A stretch of DNA of 64,000 nt from Lutibacter sp. A64. GTDB lineage: Bacteria; Bacteroidota; Bacteroidia; Flavobacteriales; Flavobacteriaceae. Position 1 is the stretch's first letter. Each line of letters opens with the position of its first letter. The stretch spans positions 78,501 to 142,500 of the forward strand of contig NZ_CP092487.1 in assembly GCF_022429565.1 (NCBI RefSeq), read 5' to 3'. A program made the position numbers and the translations under genes. This document shows positions 43,402-51,969 of this stretch, in pieces. The notes beneath the pieces are model-generated. The model saw nothing but the letters and a program-made list of their open reading frames with translations, was not told the origin of the DNA and made no database searches.

Positions 43402-44181
43402 TTATTGATTTTCAATAAACTGAATTGATTGTTGGTTGAATACTTGAGCTTGCTCAATATTTACAACATGACCACAATTTTCTATTACAAATAAAGTAGA
43501 TTTTAAATGAGTTTCTACTACTTCTTTTATCGAAGGTAAAAACAAATGATCTTCTTCACCCATAATATAAAAAGTAGGAATATTAATAGCTGTTGTTCTA
43601 AAAAAACGTAATAAAGGATTTATTTCTGAAGTTAGTTTAAACCATCGAATAAATTCTTTTTGATATAATTTTTTAGCTTCGTTAACAAAAATTAAACGCG
43701 ATTTTTTATGATTTTTACGAGGCATTATAATAAATGCAAATAACTTATATAAAAGTAAATACGGAACAATCGATTTAAAAAGTACACCAATACGTATTAA
43801 TAATTGAGATTTTAGATTGAGTTTCATAATAGCTCCACCCATAATCATACTTTTTACACGTTCAGGATGTTTTTCAGCTAAATTTCTAATTAAAATTGTA
43901 CCCAAAGAAATACCAGCAAAATGCGATTGTTTTATATTTAAATGATCAATTACTTCAACAATATCATGTGTAATAGCATCAAAAGTATATTTTTCTTTAA
44001 AAGCTTCTTGTAATACTTTTTTACTGTTTCCATGCCCTCTTAAATCTAATATTAAAACATTGTAAATAGCACTAAAGCTTCTAATTTGTTTAAACCAAAT
44101 GGACGAGCTTCCTCCAGCTCCGTGTACAAATGTTACCCATTCTTTTGAAGTTTTATGTTTGTACGTAGTATAATTTAACAT
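43402..44181 (-). CDS. Alpha/beta hydrolase
   Basis: A 259-residue alpha/beta-hydrolase. The oxyanion segment FVHGAGGSSSIW, nucleophile elbow FAGISLGT (Ser), acid GEEDHLF (Asp) and base NCGHVVNIE (His) are in the expected order, with a basic hydrophobic cap between the nucleophile and acid. No signal peptide, so probably cytosolic. The substrate is unknown; relatives include esterases, epoxide hydrolases and haloperoxidase-like enzymes. It is transcribed alone, with a DUF1853 gene 90 bp upstream in the same direction. Confidence 0.87.
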   Translation of the reverse strand: MLNYTTYKHKTSKEWVTFVHGAGGSSSIWFKQIRSFSAIYNVLILDLRGHGNSKKVLQEAFKEKYTFDAITHDIVEVIDHLNIKQSHFAGISLGTILIRNLAEKHPERVKSMIMGGAIMKLNLKSQLLIRIGVLFKSIVPYLLLYKLFAFIIMPRKNHKKSRLIFVNEAKKLYQKEFIRWFKLTSEINPLLRFFRTTAINIPTFYIMGEEDHLFLPSIKEVVETHLKSTLFVIENCGHVVNIEQAQVFNQQSIQFIENQ

Positions 44182-44271
44182 GTTTTATTTTTAGATAGTA
44201 ATGGCTGCTAAAATACTGAAAACTATTTTATAAATCATAGTTTATTTTTTAGAGTAAATAAATATTGATTT

Positions 44272-45087
44272 TTACCACCAAACAACAAAGAATTTTTCAG
44301 TTTCGCCATTAGATTTTTTTAACCAGCAGAGTGGAGCTGTTTTTTGTTGAATAAAAACTGTTAACTTTTGTAAAAATACTTCAAAAGGCAACCATTTGGT
44401 TTGTGTTTCAATTTCTTGTAACCAATTTATTTTTGTTGGAATGTAAAATTTACAAGTATTAAATTGTTGTAATTCATTAAAATGAATGTAAAATCCTTTC
44501 ACACAATTTTTATTTAACAATTCAAAATTGATTTTAGTTGTCTGGTACGGAATAAATAATTGGGCTTTAAAAAGTACTTTTTGTTGAATGTTTTCTGGGG
44601 AGAGTTTTAATTTTTTTAGTAATGGTTTGGTAAACGGATTGTACAAAAGAGGTAGTTGTTTATCTTTTAATTTACGCAATTTTTCAACCAAACTATCTTT
44701 TCTGTTAGGGCCAATCCAATGGTCTAATGTTGTTTTTCCAACAGAAGCATCATACAAGTAAAATTTATAAATAACTTCTAAATGGACAGGAGTGTTATTT
44801 TGCTTTAAAATACAATCTAGTTCACCTACAGTAGTTTTGTCATTTTGAATTTGAGTATTTTCTGTTAAAATTTTAATAGAAGTATTTTGTCGCAATTGAT
44901 GACTTAAAAAACGTTCAACACGCTTTCCTAATCGCTGATTTTTAACAATGTTTCCGTTAAACTGTGTGATGTTTTCTTTTTGAAGAATAAATTGTTCTAA
45001 GCCAAAAACAGCATTGTTAATCCATAGTTGAGGTGTTTTTAAAAAACCTTCGTATTGTAATTGTATTTCTTTGGTGTTTAAATTCAT
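44272..45087 (-). CDS. DUF1853 family protein
   Basis: A 271-residue cytosolic protein matching the DUF1853 family in pattern: N-terminal TPQLWINN, LGKRVERFLSHQL, VGELDCILK, HLEVIYKFYLY and DHWIGPNRKDSL. The GELDCIL...HLEVIYKFYL core, with conserved acidic residues and a lysine after a beta strand, resembles the PD-(D/E)xK nuclease fold, which suggests but does not prove nuclease ancestry. Biological role unknown. It lies 11 bp downstream of an M14 peptidase gene, probably in the same operon. Confidence 0.82.
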   Translation of the reverse strand: MNLNTKEIQLQYEGFLKTPQLWINNAVFGLEQFILQKENITQFNGNIVKNQRLGKRVERFLSHQLRQNTSIKILTENTQIQNDKTTVGELDCILKQNNTPVHLEVIYKFYLYDASVGKTTLDHWIGPNRKDSLVEKLRKLKDKQLPLLYNPFTKPLLKKLKLSPENIQQKVLFKAQLFIPYQTTKINFELLNKNCVKGFYIHFNELQQFNTCKFYIPTKINWLQEIETQTKWLPFEVFLQKLTVFIQQKTAPLCWLKKSNGETEKFFVVWW

Positions 45088-45098
45088 AAAATAATGAT

Positions 45099-46844
45099 TT
45101 AAAACACTTTGTGTATTGGTAGTTTTAAATGAGCAGCTTCATAATAAGGAGATTTTTTATAAATAAAATCTAATTGAGCTCTTGTATTTTTTGCAAAGTC
45201 AACATCGGTGGCTATTTTTTTAACTAATTCTTTTTTTACATCTGGATTGTCTTTTAAAAACTGTTCGGCAATATCTTCAAAAACATAAGCAGAATATCCT
45301 TCTTTTTGTTGTAAAACACTATCAAAATAATTCCAGTTAAAAAACGAATCTGTTGCAGAGGCTTCTAAAGTTTCTATAATATAACGTGCCCCAAATTGAT
45401 TTACAGGAATATAAATAGCACCTTTATTAAATTTAATTTCTTTGGTTGAAGTTGAAACGGTAGTGTTGTAATGCAAGTAATGCCCTTCATAAGCAGTAGT
45501 TCTAGTTTTATAATCTGCTATATACTGTTCTTCAGCAGTAATTATTGTATCGTTTTTAAAAACGGTATATGCTATATTGTTTTCATTTAATCGTTCTATA
45601 ACTTTCCACCAACCTTGATTTAAAATATAAGCTTTTGGAATGGTGATTTCTTTTGTAACTTTATAATTATTGTAATATTTAACAGGTTTAGTATATGGCT
45701 TTGTTCTATCGTAAAATAGGCGTTTTCCGTTGGTTATTTTACTATCTATATAACTTCCTTCATAACCTTTAAATTGAAGTGTTGTAAATGTATCTTTAGC
45801 AATTTCAAAAGTGATTGGATATGTTTTTTTTGCTAAAATTTTTGCTACTGCATTTTTACGTAATTTTTTAATTTTTGAACTGTTTTTTATAGTAAAATCT
45901 ATAGCGCTTTCAAGTAAACTGTAGGTTTGTTCTACACGTTGTTTGTAAGGTTTTAGCATATGTGTTTCTACCATAAAACCTAAAGAATTGAATAGACTTG
46001 TATAACCTGTAGAATACCTTGGAGAATCAAAAAACTGACTAAAACCAGCTTCTGGAGTAGTACCCCAAACATTTACATAAGGTGTAATTATAATGTCTTT
46101 TTTTAGTAAATCGGCTTCAATTACAGGTCTCATAGTGGTTTCTAAAAACAGCCCTAAATCATTACCTAATTTGTTATGTTGTGTAAATAAATGTGTAATT
46201 GCATATTGGTAATCTGCGCCATTGCTAACGTGATTGTCAATAAAAACATCTGGATTTACTAGATGAAAAACTTCAGCAAAAGCACGTGCATTTTTTGTGT
46301 CGGCTTTTATAAAATCTCTATTTAAATCAAAGTTTCTGGTATTTCCTCTAAAACCGTATTCTTTTGGCCCGTTTTGGTTTGCTCTAGAATGCGTGCTTCT
46401 ATTTAAAGCGCCACCAATATTATAAATTGGAATTACAGCTAAAACAATATTCTCTAAGGTTTTTATTTTATCTGGATTTTGAGCAATATCTCGTAAAAGT
46501 AACATAGAAGCATCTACACCGTCTGGTTCTCCAGGGTGAATGGCATTATTTATTAGAATAACATTTTTAGAATTTTTATTAATTTTAGCGAAATCAAATT
46601 CTTTTGTACTATTAAAAACTATTAAATGAAGTGGGTTTCCACTATCGGTTGTACCAATTTCTTTAATGTCAATTTCAGGAAATTCAGCTGCTAATTGTTT
46701 AAAATAGGTGATTGTTTCTGTATAAGTTGTGGTTTCTAAACCATTAGTTTTTTCAAATTTAGTAGTGAAATCTGGAGAATTTTGTTTAGGAGTTTTAGAG
46801 CAAGAAATAGAGATAACTAAAAGTAAGAGTGTTATTTTTTTCAT
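45099..46844 (-). CDS. M14-family zinc carboxypeptidase lipoprotein
   Basis: A 581-residue lipoprotein with lipobox SISC (Cys15). The M14 peptidase domain (about 40-330) has the zinc ligands HPGEPDG (HxxE) and the later His in FIDNHVSNGADYQ. A C-terminal region of about 250 residues follows, unique to Bacteroidota members. It should cleave peptides at the cell surface or periplasm; cleavage preference cannot be predicted. Signal and catalytic motifs look intact. Downstream are the DUF1853 gene and the alpha/beta hydrolase gene. Confidence 0.88.
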   Translation of the reverse strand: MKKITLLLLVISISCSKTPKQNSPDFTTKFEKTNGLETTTYTETITYFKQLAAEFPEIDIKEIGTTDSGNPLHLIVFNSTKEFDFAKINKNSKNVILINNAIHPGEPDGVDASMLLLRDIAQNPDKIKTLENIVLAVIPIYNIGGALNRSTHSRANQNGPKEYGFRGNTRNFDLNRDFIKADTKNARAFAEVFHLVNPDVFIDNHVSNGADYQYAITHLFTQHNKLGNDLGLFLETTMRPVIEADLLKKDIIITPYVNVWGTTPEAGFSQFFDSPRYSTGYTSLFNSLGFMVETHMLKPYKQRVEQTYSLLESAIDFTIKNSSKIKKLRKNAVAKILAKKTYPITFEIAKDTFTTLQFKGYEGSYIDSKITNGKRLFYDRTKPYTKPVKYYNNYKVTKEITIPKAYILNQGWWKVIERLNENNIAYTVFKNDTIITAEEQYIADYKTRTTAYEGHYLHYNTTVSTSTKEIKFNKGAIYIPVNQFGARYIIETLEASATDSFFNWNYFDSVLQQKEGYSAYVFEDIAEQFLKDNPDVKKELVKKIATDVDFAKNTRAQLDFIYKKSPYYEAAHLKLPIHKVF

Positions 46845-46950
46845 ATATATTTATTCTTTTTGTAAACTTACAATTGTATGTGTTTTTGTTGTTTAAAAGG
46901 TTAAAGTTATTCTATTTTAATAGTGAAGCTAGCCAGTATAATTACTTAAG

Positions 46951-46982
46951 AAATAATATATAAGCTAGCTTATATATTATTT
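46951..46982 (-). terminator. 32-bp perfect palindrome after coaD
   Basis: Bases 46951-46982 are a perfect palindrome with no loop (centre AAGCTAGCTT), lying 3 bases past the coaD stop codon at 46986-46988. The octamer AAGCTAGC recurs at 46926-46933. Transcription from coaD would form a strong A/T-rich stem, so a terminator role is likely; a protein-binding site is the alternative. Confidence 0.6.
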
Positions 46983-46985
46983 GAA

Positions 46986-47441
46986 TTATTTTTTACTAAC
47001 GCTTTCTGGCACAAAGCTAGAAATATCTCCTCCGTGTCTGTAAACATCTCTAACAATACTTGAACTGATAAAAGCAGTATCTGAAGAGGTTAATAAAAAT
47101 ACAGTTTCAATATTAGAAAGTTTTCTATTGGTTTGTGCAATAGCTTTTTCAAATTCAAAATCGGCAGGATTTCTTAAACCACGTAAAATAAAATCTACAT
47201 TCATTTTTTTGCAAAAATCTGTAGTTAAACCAGAATAGGTTAGCACTTTAATTTTAGGTTCGTTTTTGTAGTTTTCTTTTATAAAATTTTCTCGATCTTC
47301 TAGAGAAAACATATATTTTTTATCAGAATTTACTCCAATTGCAATTATAATCTCATCAAATAAAGGTAAGGCTCTATTTATAATATCTACGTGACCAAGT
47401 GTTATTGGGTCAAACGAGCCAGGAAAAATTGCTTTTTTCAT
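46986..47441 (-). CDS. coaD: Phosphopantetheine adenylyltransferase
   Basis: A 151-residue nucleotidyltransferase. It carries the (T/H)xGH motif in GSFDPITLGHVDII, the RGLRNPADFEFE substrate loop and the C-terminal SSSIVRDVYRHGGDI, all diagnostic for CoaD. It makes dephospho-CoA from phosphopantetheine and ATP in coenzyme A synthesis. It starts 2 bp after ddl ends on the same strand, an arrangement common in flavobacteria. A perfect palindrome follows the gene. Confidence 0.95.
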   Translation of the reverse strand: MKKAIFPGSFDPITLGHVDIINRALPLFDEIIIAIGVNSDKKYMFSLEDRENFIKENYKNEPKIKVLTYSGLTTDFCKKMNVDFILRGLRNPADFEFEKAIAQTNRKLSNIETVFLLTSSDTAFISSSIVRDVYRHGGDISSFVPESVSKK

Positions 47442-47443
47442 AA

Positions 47444-48421
47444 TTAATTTTTTAAAGCCATTTCTACGGCATTATCAAAAAGTTGTTGTAAACTAATGCC
47501 TGCAATTGCAGCTTGCTGCGGTATTAAGCTTGCAGCTGTTAAACCAGGAACTGTATTCATTTCTAAAAAATGAGGTTCATTGTTTACTATAATGTATTCA
47601 GAACGCGAAAAGCCGCTCATATTTAATGCTTTATAAGTTTTAATGGCTGTTTTTTCTAATTTTTTATGAAGTTCTTCAGAAACTCGTGCTGGCGTAATTT
47701 CCTCAGCTTTACCTTCGTATTTAGCTTCATAATCAAAAAAGTCGTTTTCTGTTACAATTTCTGTCATTGGTAAAACCGTAATTTTATTGTTATAATTTAT
47801 TACACCAATAGAAACTTCGCTTCCGTCTAAAAAGGCTTCAATTAAAATTTGAGAATCTTCATTATAGGCTTTTTCAATAGCAGGTAACATTTCGTCTTTA
47901 GTTTTAACTTTAGAAATTCCAAAACTAGAACCAGCATTATTTGGTTTTACAAAACATGGTAAGCCAACTTTAGCAATTATTGTATCAATATCAATTGCAT
48001 CTCCTTTGTCTAAATAATAAGAGGTAGCTGTTTTTATGCCGTATTGTTTAATAGCACTTAAACAATCTCGTTTATTAAAAGTTAATGCCATTTGATAGAA
48101 TGGGGCAGAGGTGTGTTTTAAACCAATTAATTCTAGATAGGCTAAAATGCTTCCGTTTTCACCAGGACTTCCGTGTATTGCATTAAAAACACAGTCGAAA
48201 GTGATTTTTTTACCATCAATTTCTGCAGAAAAATCGTGTTTGTTTATTGGATATTCTTTGTTAGAATCATCAACTAAAACCCATTTATTTTTTAAAATAT
48301 GAATTTTGTAAGGGTTATATTTATCTTTAGAAATATGTTGATATACTACAGCTCCGCTATTAAGTGAAATATCAACTTCAGAGGAGTAACCCCCCATAAT
48401 AATGGCAATATTTTTTTTCAT
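47444..48421 (-). CDS. ddl: D-alanine--D-alanine ligase
   Basis: A 325-residue ATP-grasp ligase. Motifs are IAIIMGGYSSEVDISLNSG, FNAIHGSPGENGSILAYLE, CFVKPNNAGSSFGISKV, EAFLDGSEVSIGVI and the metal-binding HFLEMNTVPGLTAASLIP. It makes D-Ala-D-Ala for peptidoglycan precursors. It is divergent from the PASTA protein gene (203 bp apart) and sits 2 bp upstream of coaD. Confidence 0.95.
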   Translation of the reverse strand: MKKNIAIIMGGYSSEVDISLNSGAVVYQHISKDKYNPYKIHILKNKWVLVDDSNKEYPINKHDFSAEIDGKKITFDCVFNAIHGSPGENGSILAYLELIGLKHTSAPFYQMALTFNKRDCLSAIKQYGIKTATSYYLDKGDAIDIDTIIAKVGLPCFVKPNNAGSSFGISKVKTKDEMLPAIEKAYNEDSQILIEAFLDGSEVSIGVINYNNKITVLPMTEIVTENDFFDYEAKYEGKAEEITPARVSEELHKKLEKTAIKTYKALNMSGFSRSEYIIVNNEPHFLEMNTVPGLTAASLIPQQAAIAGISLQQLFDNAVEMALKN

Positions 48422-48597
48422 TTTAAGTTTATTGTATTAGCATAAGTACAAACTTACATAAATATAGTTGAAATTTGTTAGCTTAAAAGTTGGAAAGTTT
48501 AGAAGATTTTAAGGAAATTCTATCGTATATTTATTTATGAATTGAAGCGCTTAATTTTTTTGCAATTAACAACTAAACAAATCAATTCAAAAAAAAG

Positions 48598-48605
48598 TAT
48601 CTTTG
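48598..48605 (+). promoter_or_regulatory. -7 box of PASTA-rluD operon
   Basis: TATCTTTG, followed by C, lies 19 bases before the ATG at 48625. No TTG at the expected distance was found. Confidence 0.5.
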
Positions 48606-48624
48606 CAAAATTAAAATATAAAAA

Positions 48625-49200
48625 ATGAGTCTGATTAAATTTATAAAGTCCAAAATGTTTTTAAAACAATTAGTTATTGCTTTTGTTGGTTTGGTTGTAT
48701 TTATTTTTGTTGTGATGAAATGGTTGAATATATCAACAAATCACAATCAAAAAATTGAAGTTCCAAATTTGGAGAAAATGAGTTTAAATGAAGTAGAAAG
48801 AACATTAGAAGAGTTAGATTTAAGACTTTTTGTAATTGATTCTGCAAGTTATAACCCAGAATATCCTGCAAAATCGGTAATAGATCAAGATCCAGAACCT
48901 GGAGATTTTGTAAAAGAAAATAGAAAAATATACCTCACTTTAAATCCGTCTGGTTATAGAAATATAGAAGTGCCAAGTGTTTTTGGAAAAACAAAAAGAC
49001 AAGTAACATCTCACCTTAGTTCTATTGGTTTTAAAATAAGTGCAGAACCTGTTTACGTTTCAGATATTGCAAAAGATGTGGTAAGAGGGTTAATATTTAA
49101 AGGTAAAGCCCTAAAATCAGGTGAAAAAATTCCAAAAAACTCTGTTATTACACTTAAGTTAGGTGACGGTGAAGGAACAGGAAGATATACAGAAAACTAA
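48625..49200 (+). CDS. PASTA-domain membrane protein
   Basis: A 191-residue protein with an N-terminal transmembrane helix (about 13-31) and an extracytoplasmic part with two PASTA domains (about 40-115 and 116-185; motifs IEVPNLEKMSLNEVERTL and IEVPSVFGKTKRQVTSHL). PASTA domains bind peptidoglycan fragments or the stem peptide. There is no kinase domain, in contrast to Firmicutes PASTA kinases. It overlaps rluD by one base (TAATG) and diverges from ddl, an order well conserved in flavobacteria. A role in cell-wall surveillance is inferred from the domain only. Confidence 0.88.
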   Translation: MSLIKFIKSKMFLKQLVIAFVGLVVFIFVVMKWLNISTNHNQKIEVPNLEKMSLNEVERTLEELDLRLFVIDSASYNPEYPAKSVIDQDPEPGDFVKENRKIYLTLNPSGYRNIEVPSVFGKTKRQVTSHLSSIGFKISAEPVYVSDIAKDVVRGLIFKGKALKSGEKIPKNSVITLKLGDGEGTGRYTEN

Positions 49201-50225
49201 TGAGTTTAGAAGAAATTAGCGCAGAAAACGAAGAATTTTACGAGCATTTTAATTATGTAGCACATGTTGGGCAAGAACCTTTACGTGTAGATAAATTTTT
49301 AATGAATTTTATTGAAAATGCTACTCGAAATAAAATTCAACAAGCAGCAAAAGCTGGCAATGTTTTAGTAAATGATGTTGCAGTTAAACCAAATTATAAG
49401 GTAAAACCAAACGATGTGGTGCGTGTTGTTTTATCGCATCCACCACACGAAAATTTATTGGTTGCAGAAGATATCCCTTTGGATATTGTATTTGAAGACG
49501 ACCAAGTTATGGTTGTAAATAAACCTGCCGGAATGGTGGTGCACCCAGGTCATGGTAATTATAGCGGAACCTTGGTAAATGCATTAATTCATCATATAGA
49601 AAATCTACCAACAAATTCTAACGAACGCCCAGGATTGGTACATAGAATAGATAAAGATACAAGTGGTTTATTGGTTGTTGCTAAAACAGAATTTGCAATG
49701 GCACATTTATCTAAACAATTTTTCGATAGAACAACAGAGCGTTTGTATTATGCCCTTGTTTGGGGAAATATTGAAGAAGATGAAGGTAGAATTGAAGGGA
49801 ATATTGGTAGAAGTCTAAAGAATAGGTTACAAATGAGTGTTTTTCCTGAAGGCGATTTTGGAAAACACGCAGTAACACATTATAAAGTAATTGAGCGTTT
49901 TAGCTATGTTACCTTGGTGCAATGTAAGTTAGAAACAGGTAGAACACATCAAATTAGAGCACATTTTAAGCATATTGGTCATACACTTTTTAACGATGAA
50001 CGTTATGGAGGAAATGATATTTTAAAAGGCACCACTTTTACAAAATATAAGCAATTTGTAGATAACTGTTTTAAAGTATTACCGCGCCAAGCTTTACATG
50101 CCAAAACCTTAGGTTTTGAACATCCAACTACCAAAGAGTATTTGCGTTTTAATTCTGAAATTCCAGAAGATATTCTAGCTTGTTTAGAAAAATGGAGAAC
50201 TTATACTGTAAATCAGAAGGAATAA
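49200..50225 (+). CDS. RluD-family 23S rRNA pseudouridine synthase
   Basis: A 341-residue RluA/C/D-type enzyme. An N-terminal S4 RNA-binding domain (about 25-85; RVDKFLMNFIENATRNKIQQAAKAGNVLVN in part) is followed by the catalytic domain with VHRIDKDTSGLLVVAKT (Asp nucleophile) and ETGRTHQIRAHFKHIGH. It isomerises uridines of 23S rRNA, and RluD-like specificity is likely from length and S4 domain. It is coupled by overlap to the PASTA gene upstream and to the CAT-like gene downstream (TAATG at both ends). Confidence 0.9.
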   Translation: MSLEEISAENEEFYEHFNYVAHVGQEPLRVDKFLMNFIENATRNKIQQAAKAGNVLVNDVAVKPNYKVKPNDVVRVVLSHPPHENLLVAEDIPLDIVFEDDQVMVVNKPAGMVVHPGHGNYSGTLVNALIHHIENLPTNSNERPGLVHRIDKDTSGLLVVAKTEFAMAHLSKQFFDRTTERLYYALVWGNIEEDEGRIEGNIGRSLKNRLQMSVFPEGDFGKHAVTHYKVIERFSYVTLVQCKLETGRTHQIRAHFKHIGHTLFNDERYGGNDILKGTTFTKYKQFVDNCFKVLPRQALHAKTLGFEHPTTKEYLRFNSEIPEDILACLEKWRTYTVNQKE

Positions 50226-50857
50226 TGATGAAAGAATTTTCTGTTGAAAATTGGAAGAGAAAAGAACAATTCGAGTTTTTTAAAGATTATGAAGATCCTT
50301 TTTTTAATATTACCGTAAATTTAGAGGTAACTAAACTTTATGATTTTAGTAAAAAGAATGAGCTATCGTTTTCATTAGCTTGTATTTATGTTGCTTTAAA
50401 AAGTATAAATGAAATTCCAGAATTTAAGTTACGCATCAATAATAACAAAGTTTATATTTTTGATGAAGTAAATATTGGTTCAACGGTTTTAAATGAAGAT
50501 AATACATTTTCGTTTTGTAATTTCCCTATAAAACCAACAATTTTTGAATTTGATACCAGTGGTGAAAAGGTAATGGAAGCACATAAAAAAGGAGTAGCTT
50601 TAGGTGCGCAAGAAAATGAATTAGGTATAATACACTGCTCAACATTGCCTTGGTTTACCTTTACTAGTGTAAAACATGCAAGAAAGGGAGACGAAAAAAA
50701 TAAGGGAATTCCTAAAATTGTTTTTGGAGGATTGTTTACTGAAAACGATCAACGTAAAATTCCGTTTTCAGTAGAAGTGCATCATGCATTATTAGACGGA
50801 TTTCATGTATCTCAATTAATAACTAAAATGAAAAGTTTTATAGATGAGCTAGAGTAA
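50225..50857 (+). CDS. CAT-like acyltransferase
   Basis: A protein of about 210 residues related to chloramphenicol acetyltransferase. I use the ATG at 50225, which overlaps the rluD stop codon; the next codon is also ATG. Earlier in-frame starts lie inside rluD. The catalytic motif HHALLDGFHVSQL (His-His-x3-Asp-Gly) and the core STLPWFTFTSVKH are conserved, and the fold should be the trimeric CAT fold. Many environmental Bacteroidota carry such homologues without proven drug resistance, so calling it a resistance gene would go beyond the evidence. Confidence 0.85.
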   Translation: MMKEFSVENWKRKEQFEFFKDYEDPFFNITVNLEVTKLYDFSKKNELSFSLACIYVALKSINEIPEFKLRINNNKVYIFDEVNIGSTVLNEDNTFSFCNFPIKPTIFEFDTSGEKVMEAHKKGVALGAQENELGIIHCSTLPWFTFTSVKHARKGDEKNKGIPKIVFGGLFTENDQRKIPFSVEVHHALLDGFHVSQLITKMKSFIDELE

Positions 50858-50884
50858 TTCTTGAGTTGCAGGTTTATTTAGGTA

Positions 50885-50920
50885 AAACACAAAAGACCGT
50901 TTAAATAGTCTTTTGTGTTT
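50885..50920. terminator. Bidirectional terminator between convergent genes
   Basis: AAACACAAAAGAC (50885-50897) pairs perfectly with GTCTTTTGTGTTT (50908-50920) over a 10-base loop. It lies between the CAT-like gene and the convergent VOC gene and has A- and T-rich ends for both directions. Confidence 0.8.
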
Positions 50921-50943
50921 GCTAGTATTTTAAATTTCAAGGT

Positions 50944-51456
50944 TTATTTTGTATAAGCGCCTGAAGAATATGTTAATTCGTAACTATGCGTATAAATTTC
51001 AAAAACAATTCCAAAAGAATCTTCTACATAACACATTTTAAATGGTTTTTCTTCTGGATAGTATTCTCTAATTGGCATTCTTTGTTTACCGCCGTAAGCA
51101 ACAATTTTTTCAATTAAATCCTCTATGTTTGGGTCTTGAATGCAAAAATGAAATAAACCAGTGTTAAAAGGATTAAATTCTGGAGCTTCTTTTATGCCTT
51201 GAGGAAATGAAAACATTTCAACTCCAACACCATCAGATGTAGATAAATGCGCAATTTCAAATTCGGTCCAATCTTCACCAAAAACATCAATACACATTTG
51301 TCCAATTACTGTTTCTCTTTCTTTTTTTATTGTTGAAGGCTCCATAATTACATACCATCCCATTACTTCGGTATAAAACTCTACAGCCTTATTAATATCA
51401 GGAACTGTAATACCAATATGAGAAAATGATTTCGGATAATTCTTAGTTGTGGTCAT
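50944..51456 (-). CDS. VOC (glyoxalase-fold) protein
   Basis: A 170-residue vicinal oxygen chelate protein with paired beta-alpha-beta modules. The N-terminal FSHIGITVPDINKAVEFYTEVMGW gives the first metal ligand (His) and VEMFSFPQG, GLFHFCIQDP and FGIVFEIYTH supply the others. VOC members are dioxygenases, isomerases or resistance proteins. It is divergent from an HxlR-type regulator gene with a shared control region of 120 bp, suggesting that the pair forms a small stress-response module induced by an electrophile or quinone (inference). Confidence 0.87.
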   Translation of the reverse strand: MTTTKNYPKSFSHIGITVPDINKAVEFYTEVMGWYVIMEPSTIKKERETVIGQMCIDVFGEDWTEFEIAHLSTSDGVGVEMFSFPQGIKEAPEFNPFNTGLFHFCIQDPNIEDLIEKIVAYGGKQRMPIREYYPEEKPFKMCYVEDSFGIVFEIYTHSYELTYSSGAYTK

Positions 51457-51474
51457 ATATTATATTTTAGATTG

Positions 51475-51536
51475 CAAAAATAGTTTATATTTGCATATTA
51501 GGCAATAACTTACTAAAAAGTAGTATAGTTTCCTAA
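51475..51536. promoter_or_regulatory. Divergent VOC/hxlR promoter with inverted-repeat operator
   Basis: A minus-strand -7 box TATTTTTG (complement of 51475-51482) faces VOC, and a plus-strand TATATTTG (51486-51493) faces hxlR. Next to them an imperfect inverted repeat runs from TTAGG at 51498 to CCTAA at 51536: half-sites 51498-51514 and 51519-51536 around AAAA, with TTAGG/CCTAA ends and TACT/AGTA inner parts matching. Placement fits an autoregulated HxlR operator. Confidence 0.55.
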
Positions 51537-51576
51537 AAGAGTAAAATTATGATTATCAGTAAAATAAATTTTAATT

Positions 51577-51888
51577 TTGATTAAAAATATTAACTGTCCA
51601 TTAAATTATACAATGAATTTAATAGGAACAAAATGGAAGCCTTTAATATTATTTCATTTATTAGAAGGTAATTTACGTTCTGGTGTATTGCAAAAGAAAA
51701 TTCAAGGTATTTCAAATAAAATGTTTACGCAAACGGTTCGTGAATTAGAAAAAGATGGCCTTATTTCTAGAAAGGTATACCCTGTAGTTCCTCCTAAAGT
51801 AGAATATGGTTTAACTGAAAGAGGGAAATCTCTCGAGAATATTTTAAGAAGCCTCGATAATTGGGGAGCGAAAGATTGTAATAATTAA
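51577..51888 (+). CDS. HxlR-family transcriptional regulator
   Basis: A 103-residue winged-helix regulator, full family length. Signature residues are NCPLNYTMNLIGTKWKPLILFHLLEG, with the redox- or electrophile-sensitive cysteine near the N-terminus (Cys7), and KMFTQTVRELEKDGLISR. The best start is TTG at 51577: an in-frame stop lies at 51565-51567, no ATG precedes the conserved cysteine, and the next ATG would remove it. HxlR proteins bind inverted repeats near divergent genes and respond to aldehydes, quinones or oxidants. It likely controls itself and the VOC gene. Confidence 0.87.
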   Translation: MIKNINCPLNYTMNLIGTKWKPLILFHLLEGNLRSGVLQKKIQGISNKMFTQTVRELEKDGLISRKVYPVVPPKVEYGLTERGKSLENILRSLDNWGAKDCNN

Positions 51889-51969
51889 TTGTATATATCT
51901 TTTTATTTTATTGATTATAGAGTTTTTTTAGAGAAAAATTTGTGTAGTTAATAAGTTTGAAGTATATAT

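Noticed and set aside
50225..50857. Chloramphenicol resistance gene
   Set aside because: The CAT fold and HHxxxDG motif are clear, but the gene is coupled to rluD in a housekeeping operon, with no mobile context, so resistance is not supported.
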